Of a DNA stretch of 34,316 nucleotides, positions 1 through 8,211 are shown in pieces; position 1 is the stretch's first letter, and every line of letters begins with the position of its first letter. The notes under the pieces were generated by a model that worked only from the letters and a program-made list of their open reading frames with translations, was not told where the DNA came from and did no database searches. The position numbers were made by a program, and so were the translations under genes. The DNA is from an uncultured Lachnospiraceae bacterium (GTDB taxonomy: Bacteria; Bacillota; Clostridia; Lachnospirales; Lachnospiraceae): the NCBI GenBank assembly GCA_947589455.1, contig CANQCD010000008.1:1-34316 (forward strand). Reading direction: 5' to 3'.

Positions 1-36
1 GCCTGCAGGCGTAGGATTGATGAAATGAGGACAGCG

Positions 37-1125
37 ATGAAAAAGATTTGTTTTTTTTCAGGAGATATTACAAGGAGCGGCGGAACGGAGCGGGTTGCCG
101 CTATGATAGCAAATGGGCTGGCAGAGGAGGGAGAGTATGAGATTTCTTTCCTGAGCCTGACAGAACAGGAGAAAGAACCTTTTTTTGCATTACATCCGGC
201 TGTGCGGCATGATGCGCTCGGCGACCGGTGGATTGCGCCGGGGCCGGGTTATCTGCCTGTGGTCCCGAAACTGCGCCGTTTTTTAAAACAGCGCAGGCCA
301 GATATTTTGATCGATATTGATATTGTGTTAGATATCCTTTCGATTCCGGCGGCAAAGGGGCTGCGCACGAAGGTAGTTTCCTGGGAGCATTTTAATTATG
401 GCTATGAGACGGCTGCCCTGTACCGCCGGCTTATCCTGAAATACTCGGTTCGGCGGAGCGATCATATCGTCACGCTGACAGAGGGGGATAAGAGGACTTA
501 TATGGAAAAGACTGGCAGAACGGACAGGATTTCAGCCATCTATAATCCGATGCAGGAAATCGTCTGTGACGACAGTGTCCCCAGGAAAAAGTGGCTGGTC
601 ACGGTGGGACGGCTGATTCCGAGGAAGGGGATGGACTATCTTGCAGAAACAGCGCTTGCCATCCTGCCGGGGCATCCGGACTGGCAATGGCTGGTGGTGG
701 GAGAGGGGGAAGAAAGAGAGTTTTTGGAAAAATTTATCCAGGAACATGGATTAGAAGGGCGGCTGATCTTAACGGGCAGGAAGGCAGATGTGAACGATTA
801 TCTGCAGCAGGCGTCGCTCTGTGTTATGACTTCCCGGGTAGAGGGGCTTCCGATGTGCCTGTTAGAGGCAAAGGCATATAAGCTGCCCAGCGTCAGCTTT
901 GATATTCCGACCGGCCCGAACGAAATTATCCAGGACGGAAAAAACGGTTTTCTGATTCCGGCATTTGACTGCCAGGCAATGGCGGAAAAGCTGTCGCAGC
1001 TAATGGAAGACGAGGCGCTGCGGGAGAGATTTTCCAGCCGGGCGCAGGATAATCTGGCAATGTTCCAGATGGAAAATATCCTGCGGGATTGGAACCAGCT
1101 GCTCCAGCGGCTGCTTGCCCGGTGA
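37..1125 (+). CDS. GT4 family glycosyltransferase
   Basis: Predicted cytoplasmic retaining glycosyltransferase that moves a sugar from a nucleotide donor to a lipid-linked or polysaccharide acceptor. The N-terminal part starts with a glycine-rich segment (SGDITRSGGTERVA) typical of GT4 enzymes. The C-terminal Rossmann half has VTVGRLIPRKG, the GRKADVNDYL region, and the E-x7-E-like donor site EGLPMCLLEAK followed by PTGPNEII. Length (about 362 residues) fits the family. The ATG at 37 is chosen because a GAGGA box precedes it by five bases and the protein then begins directly with the first strand; an in-frame ATG at 25 is also possible. Nothing before 25 can be assigned. The neighbouring glycosyltransferases suggest surface-glycan synthesis; donor and acceptor cannot be read from sequence. 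The end of this gene is repeated three more times downstream. Confidence 0.9.
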   Translation: MKKICFFSGDITRSGGTERVAAMIANGLAEEGEYEISFLSLTEQEKEPFFALHPAVRHDALGDRWIAPGPGYLPVVPKLRRFLKQRRPDILIDIDIVLDILSIPAAKGLRTKVVSWEHFNYGYETAALYRRLILKYSVRRSDHIVTLTEGDKRTYMEKTGRTDRISAIYNPMQEIVCDDSVPRKKWLVTVGRLIPRKGMDYLAETALAILPGHPDWQWLVVGEGEEREFLEKFIQEHGLEGRLILTGRKADVNDYLQQASLCVMTSRVEGLPMCLLEAKAYKLPSVSFDIPTGPNEIIQDGKNGFLIPAFDCQAMAEKLSQLMEDEALRERFSSRAQDNLAMFQMENILRDWNQLLQRLLAR

Positions 1126-1334
1126 GAGGGATTTTTATCTGCCATGGAGATATGTGGGATTGAAACCGGCTGCTCCAGCGGCTGCTTGCCCGGTGAGAGG
1201 GATTTTTATCTGCCATGGAGATATGCGGGATTGGAACCAGCTGCTCCAGCGGCTGCTTGCCCGGTGAGAGGGATTTTTATCTGCCATGGAGATATGTGGG
1301 ATTGGAACCGGCTGTTCCAGCGGCTGCTTGCCTG
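1083..1334 (+). repeat. 71-bp tandem repeat made from the 3' end of the GT4 gene
   Basis: The last roughly 45 bases of the GT4 gene, its stop codon and about 24 following bases recur with an exact 71-bp period. The block starting GCTGCTCCAGCGG occurs at 1098, 1169 and 1240, and a variant GCTGTTCCAGCGG at 1311. The copies are nearly identical. Because 71 is not a multiple of three, the copies do not extend the protein. The open frames through this stretch on both strands are by-products of the repeat and are not called as genes. Confidence 0.93.
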
Positions 1335-1353
1335 ACAAGCAGGGCGTTTTTTT
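1324..1353 (+). terminator. Rho-independent terminator after the last 71-bp repeat copy
   Basis: CTGCTTG (1324-1330) pairs with CAAGCAG (1336-1342) across a CCTGA loop, followed by GGCG and seven T's (1347-1353). The left arm is supplied by the last repeat copy, whose own TGA lies in the loop. The three earlier copies read GCCCGGTGAG here and cannot form this hairpin. Confidence 0.8.
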
Positions 1354-1404
1354 GCAGCGCAGGGCGGCAAAAAGAGCTGGGGCGATGATTCCTGCGCCGT
1401 ATAG

Positions 1405-2361
1405 TTAGCGAAACTGCCGCTTCCAGTGCTCGAAGTCATAGCGCGCTAAGATTTCTTCCGGATAGGGGCGGAACGGGCGTTCCAGAAACGATCTGATCTC
1501 GCCGGAGATGCGCTCTGTGAGCGCTTTGCTGGAAAAATCCCCGGAGAGCGTTTCCGGCAGGAGATAGATATTGTCTTCGTCATAAAAATCATAGTTGACA
1601 ATATCTCTGTTGTTGGTGATCAGTTTTTTGGATAGATAGATCGACTCCATAACCCGCATGGTCAGAGCCTCCTGCCCCGCCTGGTTGACGTCTAGCAGCA
1701 CGCCGCAATGGCGGATCTTTTCGAGGTATGCGGGATAGGAAAGTCCGTTTTCTGCCAGAATGTCGGAGTAGGCGTTTCGGTATTCTCTGTCTTTCCTGTC
1801 TGTCAGGACGCAGATCTCGCAGGTGAGCCCGCCCGCTTCTAAGACGCTTTTGAGCGCGTGGAGGTAGGGGACGCGTCCCTTGTCTGCCCCCAGGAAAAAG
1901 AGCCTGTCTTGGTATTTGGGCGTATATGGCTCATAGTAGTCGCGGGGATAGAAGATGTGGTTGTAGTGGAAGTGGTACCTGGCGCAGCAGCCTTTATCGG
2001 TGGAATAGATTGCGCCGGGGTCAGTAAACAGCTTGTGGTTTTTTTGTTTTTCTGTAATAATATTCCAGAAAAACAGGAATACCTTGCAGGATGGATTGAC
2101 TTTTTTGATATAAGTTTCCATGCCTGCCTGATAGCCGTAGTCAAAGATGACGACCTGTTTTGCAGTCTTTAGCTTCTTTTTCCAGCCACCCCAGAACAGG
2201 CTGCAGCAGGGAATGCGGAAAATATAGAGAAACTTATAGATCAGATAGCGGAAACTGCGTTCGGGAACGCCAAAAGGCGAAAATACGATTTCCTGAAAAT
2301 GAGGGAAAAAATACAGTTCCGGTTTTTGAAAGATCAGTATGGTATCCTGGTCAGAATGCAT
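1405..2361 (-). CDS. Putative glycosyltransferase, RfaS/LPS-core-like
   Basis: A 318-residue soluble protein without signal peptide or membrane segment. The C-terminal half reads like the second Rossmann domain of a GT-B enzyme: RLFFLGADKGR, GVLLDVNQAGQ, then RVMESIYLSKKLITNN and YDFYDEDNIYLL. That last pattern (arginine, family-conserved glutamate, 'KLITNN', 'YDFY') is found in lipopolysaccharide core proteins related to RfaS and similar Gram-positive capsule proteins. Assignment is from motif memory, so the exact family is uncertain; a CgeB-like GT is the main alternative. The start is fixed by AAGGAGGAG just before ATG 2361. It is a single-gene unit with its own promoter, diverging from the GT2 pair and converging with the GT4 gene. 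Confidence 0.65.
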   Translation of the reverse strand: MHSDQDTILIFQKPELYFFPHFQEIVFSPFGVPERSFRYLIYKFLYIFRIPCCSLFWGGWKKKLKTAKQVVIFDYGYQAGMETYIKKVNPSCKVFLFFWNIITEKQKNHKLFTDPGAIYSTDKGCCARYHFHYNHIFYPRDYYEPYTPKYQDRLFFLGADKGRVPYLHALKSVLEAGGLTCEICVLTDRKDREYRNAYSDILAENGLSYPAYLEKIRHCGVLLDVNQAGQEALTMRVMESIYLSKKLITNNRDIVNYDFYDEDNIYLLPETLSGDFSSKALTERISGEIRSFLERPFRPYPEEILARYDFEHWKRQFR

Positions 2362-2396
2362 GGGTCTCCTCCTTTTGATGGTCTGTGTTACAGATT

Positions 2397-2425
2397 ATTA
2401 TAAGGATGCGGGCGGGAAAATGCAA
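2397..2425 (-). promoter_or_regulatory. Sigma-A type promoter of the RfaS-like gene
   Basis: On the minus strand TTGCAT (2425-2420) and TATAAT (2402-2397) are separated by 17 bases, giving a leader of about 28 bases before ATG 2361. Confidence 0.75.
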
Positions 2426-2470
2426 GACGCCGGGGATACGATACGGAATGGAGATTAGAGGGAAATGAGC

Positions 2471-3553
2471 ATGAACCAACCAACAGTCAGCATTATTATT
2501 CCGGTCTACAAGACGGAACAGTATCTTGGAGAGTGCATGGACAGTGTGCTAAAACAGGATTATCCAAATCTGGAGATCATATTGGTCGACGATGGCTCGC
2601 CGGACGGCTGTCCGGAGCTTTGCGACCGTTATGCCAAAGAGCATGAGCAGATTCAGGTAATCCATCAGACAAACCGGGGGCTCGGTCTTTCGAGAAATTC
2701 CGGTATGGAGGCGTCTGAGGGAGAATATCTCTTTTTTTTGGATTCCGATGACTGCATTGACGGCGCGGAGGCGATCAGCCGCCTTGTCGCACAGGCGGAA
2801 AAGAAAAAGGCCGATATTATTACCGGGGGATTCCGCCGTTTTGACGGAAAGACGGTAAGCGCCGTCAACACCCACCATCTGCGGGAGGGCGATTACACAG
2901 AGACGGTAGATTTCCGCTTTAAGGGGTTTTTTATGTATGGGCATCTGGCATATAACTGGGGCAAACTTTACCGGAGAAGTTTTCTGATGGAAAATGACCT
3001 CAAATGCAGGGCGTATCCGTTCACACAGGACAAAGCGCACAATATGGCGTGCTGCGCCTGCAGGCCGGTCTATGCGTTTATTGAAGAGAGCGTCTATCTG
3101 TACCGTGTCAACGAAGCTTCTGTGACGTTTCGCTACAAGGAAAACTTTATGCCGGTCTGGATCGCGATCGCATCGGATTTTTATCATTTTTTAAAGGAGA
3201 GGGAGATTAAAAATACCTATGGCGACCTGATGGCGTTCCATATCTTTTTTGGCAGTTTTTTTCTGGTCAAGCAGGAGCTGCAGTTTAAAAAGCATGGAGT
3301 ATGGGAAGCGGTGAAGATGTTAAAAAAATATCATGGCAATGCCTTTGTCAGAAAGCAGATGGCGGCTCTGGCAAAGGGGCGTTATATTGATAAGATCCAT
3401 GTCTTTTCCTGGAAGGTTACAATATGGGCGGCGTCCCTGCTCTTCTCCCTGCATCTGTATCTGCCCTATGCGGCGGGAGTGGCGTGCTTACGGAAGCTGC
3501 GCGTAGACGAACGGATTACGAAATCCAGATATAAAAAAAAGGGGGATTTTTAG
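2471..3553 (+). CDS. GT2 family glycosyltransferase (GT-A fold)
   Basis: Predicted inverting glycosyltransferase. The N-terminus has the canonical GT-A start SIIIPVYKTEQYL, the nucleotide-binding LVDDGSPDGC, the NRGLGLSRNSGM segment and the metal-binding DSDD of FFLDSDDCIDG. The C-terminal part has hydrophobic stretches (WKVTIWAASLLFSLHLYLPYA) that may dock it to the membrane. This architecture is common among EpsH/EpsJ/CapG-type exopolysaccharide enzymes. The ATG at 2471 is preferred because AGAGGGA lies at normal distance; ATG 2465 would place it too close. The stop codon abuts the next ATG, so the two GT2 genes are translationally linked. Confidence 0.9.
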   Translation: MNQPTVSIIIPVYKTEQYLGECMDSVLKQDYPNLEIILVDDGSPDGCPELCDRYAKEHEQIQVIHQTNRGLGLSRNSGMEASEGEYLFFLDSDDCIDGAEAISRLVAQAEKKKADIITGGFRRFDGKTVSAVNTHHLREGDYTETVDFRFKGFFMYGHLAYNWGKLYRRSFLMENDLKCRAYPFTQDKAHNMACCACRPVYAFIEESVYLYRVNEASVTFRYKENFMPVWIAIASDFYHFLKEREIKNTYGDLMAFHIFFGSFFLVKQELQFKKHGVWEAVKMLKKYHGNAFVRKQMAALAKGRYIDKIHVFSWKVTIWAASLLFSLHLYLPYAAGVACLRKLRVDERITKSRYKKKGDF

Positions 3554-4471
3554 ATGAGTGAAAAAATCAGTGTGATCATTCCTGTTTATAAGGTACAGGA
3601 CTATCTGCCAAAGTGCATAGAAAGCGTTCTGGGACAGACTTACCAGAATCTGGAGATTATCTTGATAGACGACGGCTCGCCAGATCAGTGCGGGGCGATC
3701 TGTGATGCGTATGCCGCAAAAGATGCAAGGATCCATGTCATCCACAAGGAAAATGAGGGCGTGGCGCGTGCACGGAATGATGGGATTGCCTATGCAACGG
3801 GGGATTACATCAGTTTTATAGACAGTGACGACTGGATTGCAAAAGACGCCTATGAGCTTTTGTACCAGGGCTTAAAGGAGTATGGCGCAGACTGCTGTGT
3901 GGGCGGCTGCGTTACTGTGATAGAGAAAGACGGGACATTAAAGGCAAAGAAGAACCAGTATCAGCCGGTCTTCTGTGAGACGTCCACCGAGGCGATGAAA
4001 CGCGTGCTGTTAAATGGTTCCGCCGTCTGGAACCGGCTTTTTAAGAGAGAGGTATTTGAGGAGATCCGCTTTCCGGCAGATCGGATTAACGATGATGAGG
4101 TTGTGGCGCTCCACGCCTATGCGGAGTGCGAAAAGATTGTGTTTTTAGACAGGGATACCTACTATTATCGGATACGGCAAAACAGCATTACGACGTCTGG
4201 ATTTTCCAGGCGCGATATGGATTATTATTATAACAGCAGGGAAAATCTTGCTTTTGTCAGCGAAGTGCGGCCGGAGTTAAGGGAATGCGCTGAGTTTAAA
4301 TATATGAAAGCGATGTTATACTGCTATATCAACTTGCGCAAGATAAAAAAAGACCCTGAGACGGAAGAATTAAAAAAGAGCCTTCGAAAAGATATCAAAA
4401 AACACAGAAAGGCGGCGTGGAAAAATCAATACATGTCCCTTCCGTTAAAGATACTGGCGGTCATAGCATAA
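3554..4471 (+). CDS. GT2 family glycosyltransferase (GT-A fold)
   Basis: Paralogue of the preceding GT2 (about 305 residues), with the same landmarks: SVIIPVYKVQDYLPKCIESVL, LIDDGSPDQCG, NEGVARARNDGI and the metal site DSDDWI. It lacks the long hydrophobic C-terminus of its neighbour and ends in a basic, lysine-rich tail. It starts immediately after the TAG of the upstream gene with a GGGGG-containing ribosome binding region upstream. The pair probably adds two consecutive sugars to a surface glycan; substrates cannot be deduced. Transcription ends at the hairpin directly after the stop. Confidence 0.9.
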   Translation: MSEKISVIIPVYKVQDYLPKCIESVLGQTYQNLEIILIDDGSPDQCGAICDAYAAKDARIHVIHKENEGVARARNDGIAYATGDYISFIDSDDWIAKDAYELLYQGLKEYGADCCVGGCVTVIEKDGTLKAKKNQYQPVFCETSTEAMKRVLLNGSAVWNRLFKREVFEEIRFPADRINDDEVVALHAYAECEKIVFLDRDTYYYRIRQNSITTSGFSRRDMDYYYNSRENLAFVSEVRPELRECAEFKYMKAMLYCYINLRKIKKDPETEELKKSLRKDIKKHRKAAWKNQYMSLPLKILAVIA

Positions 4472-4472
4472 A

Positions 4473-4499
4473 AAGGGCGCCGCCTGCGCTGGCGCCCTT
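4473..4499 (+). terminator. GC-rich hairpin after the GT2 pair
   Basis: AAGGGCGCC (4473-4481) pairs perfectly with GGCGCCCTT (4491-4499), two bases after the GT2 stop. There is little T-tract, but with the next hairpin it separates two convergent units. Confidence 0.6.
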
Positions 4500-4516
4500 G
4501 TACACCGCTATGTTTC

Positions 4517-4550
4517 AAAGCCCTCACAGGCGTTGTCCTGCGGGGGCTTT
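4517..4550 (-). terminator. Terminator hairpin at the end of the Pel-like operon
   Basis: AAAGCCC (4517-4523) pairs with GGGCTTT (4544-4550), with an inner CAGG/CCTG pairing. It lies two bases beyond the stop of the minus-strand DUF4832 gene, and the minus-strand product ends in TTTG. This is the expected end of the ten-gene operon. Confidence 0.6.
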
Positions 4551-4552
4551 TG

Positions 4553-6028
4553 TCAGCGTGCGATGGTGATCTCGCCGAGGTAATATCCCGAATATGCTTC
4601 CTCATAGCTATCATTGGCAAAGGGAATTGATTCCCCTGTACCAGGGTCTGCCAATGACAGATAGAGCCGGTAGGTTCCATCGGACAAATCGAATGGCGAG
4701 AAGGCAAAGGAGAGCTCGGATACTTCCCCGGCATCCCACTGGCTCGGGGAAAGGACAGAATCGTTTTCCTCGGAGTCTAACAGAGTGACAGTCCGGTCTG
4801 TGACTGTGGAAGCCAGGATCAGGGATACCTTTTTTTCATGGTACAGATTAGAAAATCCAACATTTTCAATCTGTATTTTCCCCTCCGCCTTTCCTTTTTG
4901 GAACGGGCGGTAGGAGAGGGAGCAGTCTTTTATGACAAAGCGCGCTCCCATATGCCTTGTGATATAGTCGTATGTGCTCATGCCGTCAAAGACGCTTCCG
5001 TCTTTGTGATATATGCTGTTCCTCCATTTGTCTATGACAGCGCCGTCATATTTCTGGTTTAGATAAGAAACATGCATTTTGGCAAGATCGGCGATGGCGT
5101 TGTCTGTGTCATTAAAGATATTGTTATTTACCGTCTCGCCGCCGTTAGGGACGTTCCGGCACAGTTCATCCTGAAAATCCAATGCTTCCTGGCGGATTGC
5201 CATCCCTTCCTCAGTGGTTTTTGCGGTATCGGCGGCGTGATAGGTGCCAACGTCCGAGATGGATCCTAGCATCCCATCGTTAAAGAGCCCCAAACGCGCC
5301 TTTAATTCTTCCGGCGCAATATCAATCTCTTTGTATTTTTCGGGATGATTTTCCAGCTGCTTAAAAATTTTCTGATATTGTTCCGGGGTGCGGACCGCCA
5401 GATAAATATCAGGTCCTGTGACGCTTGCAAAATATAATGCCAGCTCCGTCATTTCCTCGTCAGAGAGGAATTTAGAAGAGTGCATTTCCGCCCAGCTTCC
5501 CACAAAGATCCCCTGTGTCGTATAAATGATATCAGAGTATGCGGTCAGGATTTTCCCTACCTGCGCCATATGCTGTTTTACGGTGTCGATCGTCGCCGGC
5601 TCCCTGTCAAGCCCGGCGCCGTCCCAGTCGTATAGAAAGCGGACAATGACTTTTGATTTCGTTTCAGAAAAGAAATCAAGGACTTGTTTTATATTGTTTT
5701 TGGCCGCTGCATCCAGTTTTCCGGTAATGTAGGATGAAATATTAAACTCTAACAGAGACAGCCGGTAGGTCTTATTGTCCTGGTCTTTTTTCTCATAGTA
5801 CATATCAGAAGCAGTAAGCGGCGTGTCAGGCGTTAAGTAATAGGAGTAGAGCTGATACCATCCGCATTCCGGCATATCCAGCTGCCGGGCGGACTCCGTC
5901 TGCTTTTCGGCGCGGAGCGTGGCGGTGATATAGTGGGTTTTATAGTAATACAAGCAGGCACCTCCCAAAAGGATGAATACAAGCAGGGAACAGAAAATGA
6001 TTGTTTTAAAAACACGTCTTTTTTTCAA
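4553..6028 (-). CDS. Membrane-anchored DUF4874/DUF4832 protein (glycosidase-like fold)
   Basis: Last gene of the Pel-like operon, about 491 residues. One N-terminal membrane segment (FKTIIFCSLLVFILLGGACLYY) preceded by lysine/arginine suggests an extracellular protein anchored by its N-terminus. Residues ~45-240 match DUF4874 as I know it: MPECGWYQ, VIVRFLYDWD (about 129-136) and the signature GIFVGSWAEMH (about 173-183) with a conserved tryptophan and glutamate. The following RLGLFNDGMLGSISDVGTY region is typical of DUF4832, and the tail looks like a beta-sandwich. The DUF4874/4832 pair is thought to be TIM-barrel-like; no enzymatic activity can be claimed. The TTG at 6028 is chosen because AGGTGG precedes it by eight bases; the ATG at 6079 would give a long overlap. 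It overlaps the upstream GT2 gene by 23 bases, suggesting coupled translation. Confidence 0.8.
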   Translation of the reverse strand: MKKRRVFKTIIFCSLLVFILLGGACLYYYKTHYITATLRAEKQTESARQLDMPECGWYQLYSYYLTPDTPLTASDMYYEKKDQDNKTYRLSLLEFNISSYITGKLDAAAKNNIKQVLDFFSETKSKVIVRFLYDWDGAGLDREPATIDTVKQHMAQVGKILTAYSDIIYTTQGIFVGSWAEMHSSKFLSDEEMTELALYFASVTGPDIYLAVRTPEQYQKIFKQLENHPEKYKEIDIAPEELKARLGLFNDGMLGSISDVGTYHAADTAKTTEEGMAIRQEALDFQDELCRNVPNGGETVNNNIFNDTDNAIADLAKMHVSYLNQKYDGAVIDKWRNSIYHKDGSVFDGMSTYDYITRHMGARFVIKDCSLSYRPFQKGKAEGKIQIENVGFSNLYHEKKVSLILASTVTDRTVTLLDSEENDSVLSPSQWDAGEVSELSFAFSPFDLSDGTYRLYLSLADPGTGESIPFANDSYEEAYSGYYLGEITIAR

Positions 6029-6779
6029 TTTGATTCCACCTTTTTTTGTGTTTGGCTTTTCGGTTACGGATACATACATTGACGGTGCTAAATACCATGA
6101 TCAGCATATACAAGATCGGTTCAATGATACCGAAATGCATACTTTTCCCTGCCGTGCGCTTATGCATGACGGCGGGGACTTCCTGGATATCATATCCCAA
6201 AAGCGCCATCTGTACAAGCATGTTGGCGTCCGGATAATTGTTGTCAAAGTTCCCGAAGCGGGAGTAATATTCAAATACAGGATAATTCATGCCCTGCAGC
6301 CCGGAAGTGGGGTCGGATATTTTTTTCTTTCCCGCAAACTGGATGACCTTCCGGAAGAAAAGGATTGCTATCTTCTTGGCGAAAGGGATGGAAAAGGTCT
6401 GGCTTTCCTTTAAAAAGCGTGTTCCGATGACCAGATCCGGCGTAGCTTTTTCCGAAGTCAGTTTTTGGTATATCCTGCCGATATTGCAGGAATCGTGCTG
6501 TCCGTCGGCGTCAATCTGGATCAGATATTGGTATCCTTTCGTTACCGCGTATTTATAACCTGTCTGCAGGGCAGAGCCATAGCCTAAATTAAAGGGATGG
6601 CTGATAACCGGAATCTGCCTGCTCTCCACAATTTCCGCAGTGGAATCGGAGGAAGCGTCGTTGATCACAAGGATATCTGCATATTCCATGGCTTCCGATT
6701 GCATCAGGCTGTCTAAGAAATCTCCGATAGAAGCTTCCTCATTATAAGCCGGGATAATAATAAGCAGTGATTTTTTCAT
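6006..6779 (-). CDS. GT2 polyprenyl-phosphate sugar synthase-like glycosyltransferase
   Basis: A 257-residue GT-A enzyme of the dolichyl/undecaprenyl-phosphate mannosyl- or glucosyltransferase type. It has IIIPAYNEEASIG, VINDASSDSTAEIV, FNLGYGSALQTGYKYA and the metal site IDADGQHD; the short length fits single-domain DPM1-like enzymes. One hydrophobic stretch near the C-terminus (IIEPILYMLIMVFSTVNV) could attach it to the membrane. Such enzymes commonly sit next to DUF2304 proteins, as here with one gene between. Expected role: moving a sugar from a nucleotide onto undecaprenyl phosphate at the inner membrane face, for use by a GT-C enzyme. ATG 6779 follows an AAGGAAC box; the upstream in-frame ATG lies within the end of the preceding gene. 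Confidence 0.85.
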   Translation of the reverse strand: MKKSLLIIIPAYNEEASIGDFLDSLMQSEAMEYADILVINDASSDSTAEIVESRQIPVISHPFNLGYGSALQTGYKYAVTKGYQYLIQIDADGQHDSCNIGRIYQKLTSEKATPDLVIGTRFLKESQTFSIPFAKKIAILFFRKVIQFAGKKKISDPTSGLQGMNYPVFEYYSRFGNFDNNYPDANMLVQMALLGYDIQEVPAVMHKRTAGKSMHFGIIEPILYMLIMVFSTVNVCIRNRKAKHKKRWNQIEKKTCF

Positions 6780-6810
6780 GGAAGTCGTTCCTTTCTGTCT
6801 AATCTCTAAT

Positions 6811-8022
6811 CTATAACAGTTCATAAAAAGCGTCCATATCTTCCGCGTGGGTCAGGTCAATGGAAGCGCTGGCTATTTCAAACTGTTCTTTCTGCGCCGG
6901 GTTTTTCAGGAGAAATTCTATGCTGTCTGCAATGTGCTTCGCAGATAATGGGATCAGCATCCCGTTTTCCCCGTCTGCAATCTGCTCCCTGTTTCCAGTG
7001 CAGTCTGAGGCTATGATCGCTTTCCCTAATACCTGTGCTTCTTCAATCGCGACGCTTTTTCCCTCAAATCGGGTTGCATGGACATAGATATCTGCCGCCC
7101 GGTAGTAGGGATAGGGGTTTCTTTTGCTCCCTAGCAGGACAAAATGTCCGGCGAGCCCATTTTGTTCAATCTGGTCTGTCAGCTCTTTTTTTAGCGGCCC
7201 CTCGCCTAATACAAACCAGTCTGCATCAATTCCGCGTTCCCGCAGAAGTTTCAGCGCCGGAATAGCGATATCGTACGCCTTCTGCGGAGTCAGCCTTCCG
7301 ACGGTCAGCAGTTTATGCAGCGCGGCGCTTTTGGCGAAAGGACAGTCAACTGCGACAGGTTCCTTTGCGTACTTTTTAATTTTTGCCGTGTCGATGATGT
7401 TTCGGAACAGAAAGAGTTTCTCCCTGTGTTCCGGATAAATTTTTAAAAAGCTTTCTCCGGCTTCTCTGGAAACGGAAAAAATGCGGTCAATACGCCGATA
7501 GGAGTCTAAATCCAGGGATTTTCCGTATCCGGCTTTCTCATAGTCAATGTGGATAAAAGAAGCCTTTTTCTTTGCATATACCTTATCCGCCACAAAATAA
7601 GTGCTCCCTCCCTCCAGGTAGGCAACCGCTAAATCGTATTCCTTCGGGGGCGTCTTTGTCCCCATGGCGATCAGCCGCCACAGAAGTTTATCCGGGGCGA
7701 ATTGATGGCTTTTTAGCTGTTTTATCAGGTTTTTTAACAGGTATGGCAGCAGCTTAAAGCCCTGCAGGTGGTAAAAAAAGCAGCGGAAGGTAGTCCGTAT
7801 GATGGCAAGCGTCCCGCCAAAGGAAAGGACGGAGCGGTTGTCGGTTTTTTGGTTGAGTACCGTGACATGCTTCGGTATTTCGTCAAAAACTTCTCCGCGG
7901 GCGACCAGGACAAGAAGCGATATATGATACTTCTCCCGGGGGAGGGTGTTCATCAGTGCGATCAGCGCGCGTTCCGCTCCGGCGCGTCCCATTGTATTCA
8001 TAACAAAAAGTATTTCTTTCAT
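6811..8022 (-). CDS. GT4 family glycosyltransferase
   Basis: About 403 residues with full GT4 architecture. The N-terminal half begins ILFVMNTMGRAGAERALIALM (GT4-type glycine-rich loop). The C-terminal half has LLTVGRLTPQKAYDIAIPAL, WFVLGEGPLKKEL, LLGSKRNPYPYYRAADIYVHATRFEGKS and the donor-binding EEAQVLGKAIIASD. It is a cytoplasmic retaining transferase. It lies inside the Pel-like operon between the DUF2304 and GT2 genes, which suggests it acts on the same glycan, but PelF alone is expected to polymerise Pel, so this second GT4 points to extra sugars or a different acceptor. The region upstream of its start is the roughly 70-bp repeat derived from the end of the DUF2304 gene. Confidence 0.9.
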   Translation of the reverse strand: MKEILFVMNTMGRAGAERALIALMNTLPREKYHISLLVLVARGEVFDEIPKHVTVLNQKTDNRSVLSFGGTLAIIRTTFRCFFYHLQGFKLLPYLLKNLIKQLKSHQFAPDKLLWRLIAMGTKTPPKEYDLAVAYLEGGSTYFVADKVYAKKKASFIHIDYEKAGYGKSLDLDSYRRIDRIFSVSREAGESFLKIYPEHREKLFLFRNIIDTAKIKKYAKEPVAVDCPFAKSAALHKLLTVGRLTPQKAYDIAIPALKLLRERGIDADWFVLGEGPLKKELTDQIEQNGLAGHFVLLGSKRNPYPYYRAADIYVHATRFEGKSVAIEEAQVLGKAIIASDCTGNREQIADGENGMLIPLSAKHIADSIEFLLKNPAQKEQFEIASASIDLTHAEDMDAFYELL

Positions 8023-8039
8023 AAGAAGTATGGTTCCCT

Positions 8040-8211
8040 TTCTGTTTTTTTACTACGGCTGTGCCTTCCGGCATGTTCTGTTTTTCCAACAGCTGTGTCT
8101 GCCGTGTTTCCTGTCTTTTTCCCAAGGCTGCGCCTTCCGGCATGTTCTGTTTTCCTAAACAGCTGTGCCTGCGGGTGGTTCTATTTCTTCTCCGCGGTTT
8201 CGCCTTCCGGT
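8040..8211 (-). repeat. ~70-bp imperfect tandem repeat from the 3' end of the DUF2304 gene
   Basis: On the minus strand the GCCGGAAGGC-type block near the end of the DUF2304 gene recurs downstream. Its complement GCCTTCCGG occurs at 8202, 8132 and 8063, giving spacings of 70 and 69. Between blocks lie copies of ACAGCTGTT..AAACAGAACAT, which can fold as a short CTGTT/AACAG hairpin. It fills the space between two operon genes. Confidence 0.85.

Noticed and set aside
1135-1439. Several open frames through the 71-bp repeats on both strands
   Set aside because: They arise because the same bases are repeated; periods not divisible by three give open frames in several phases, and none has a proper ribosome binding site.
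7883-8143. Small minus-strand protein with repeated MPEG..KRQ/KKQ segments
   Set aside because: It is the DUF2304-end repeat read in one frame and overlaps the start of the next gene; no ribosome binding site supports it.
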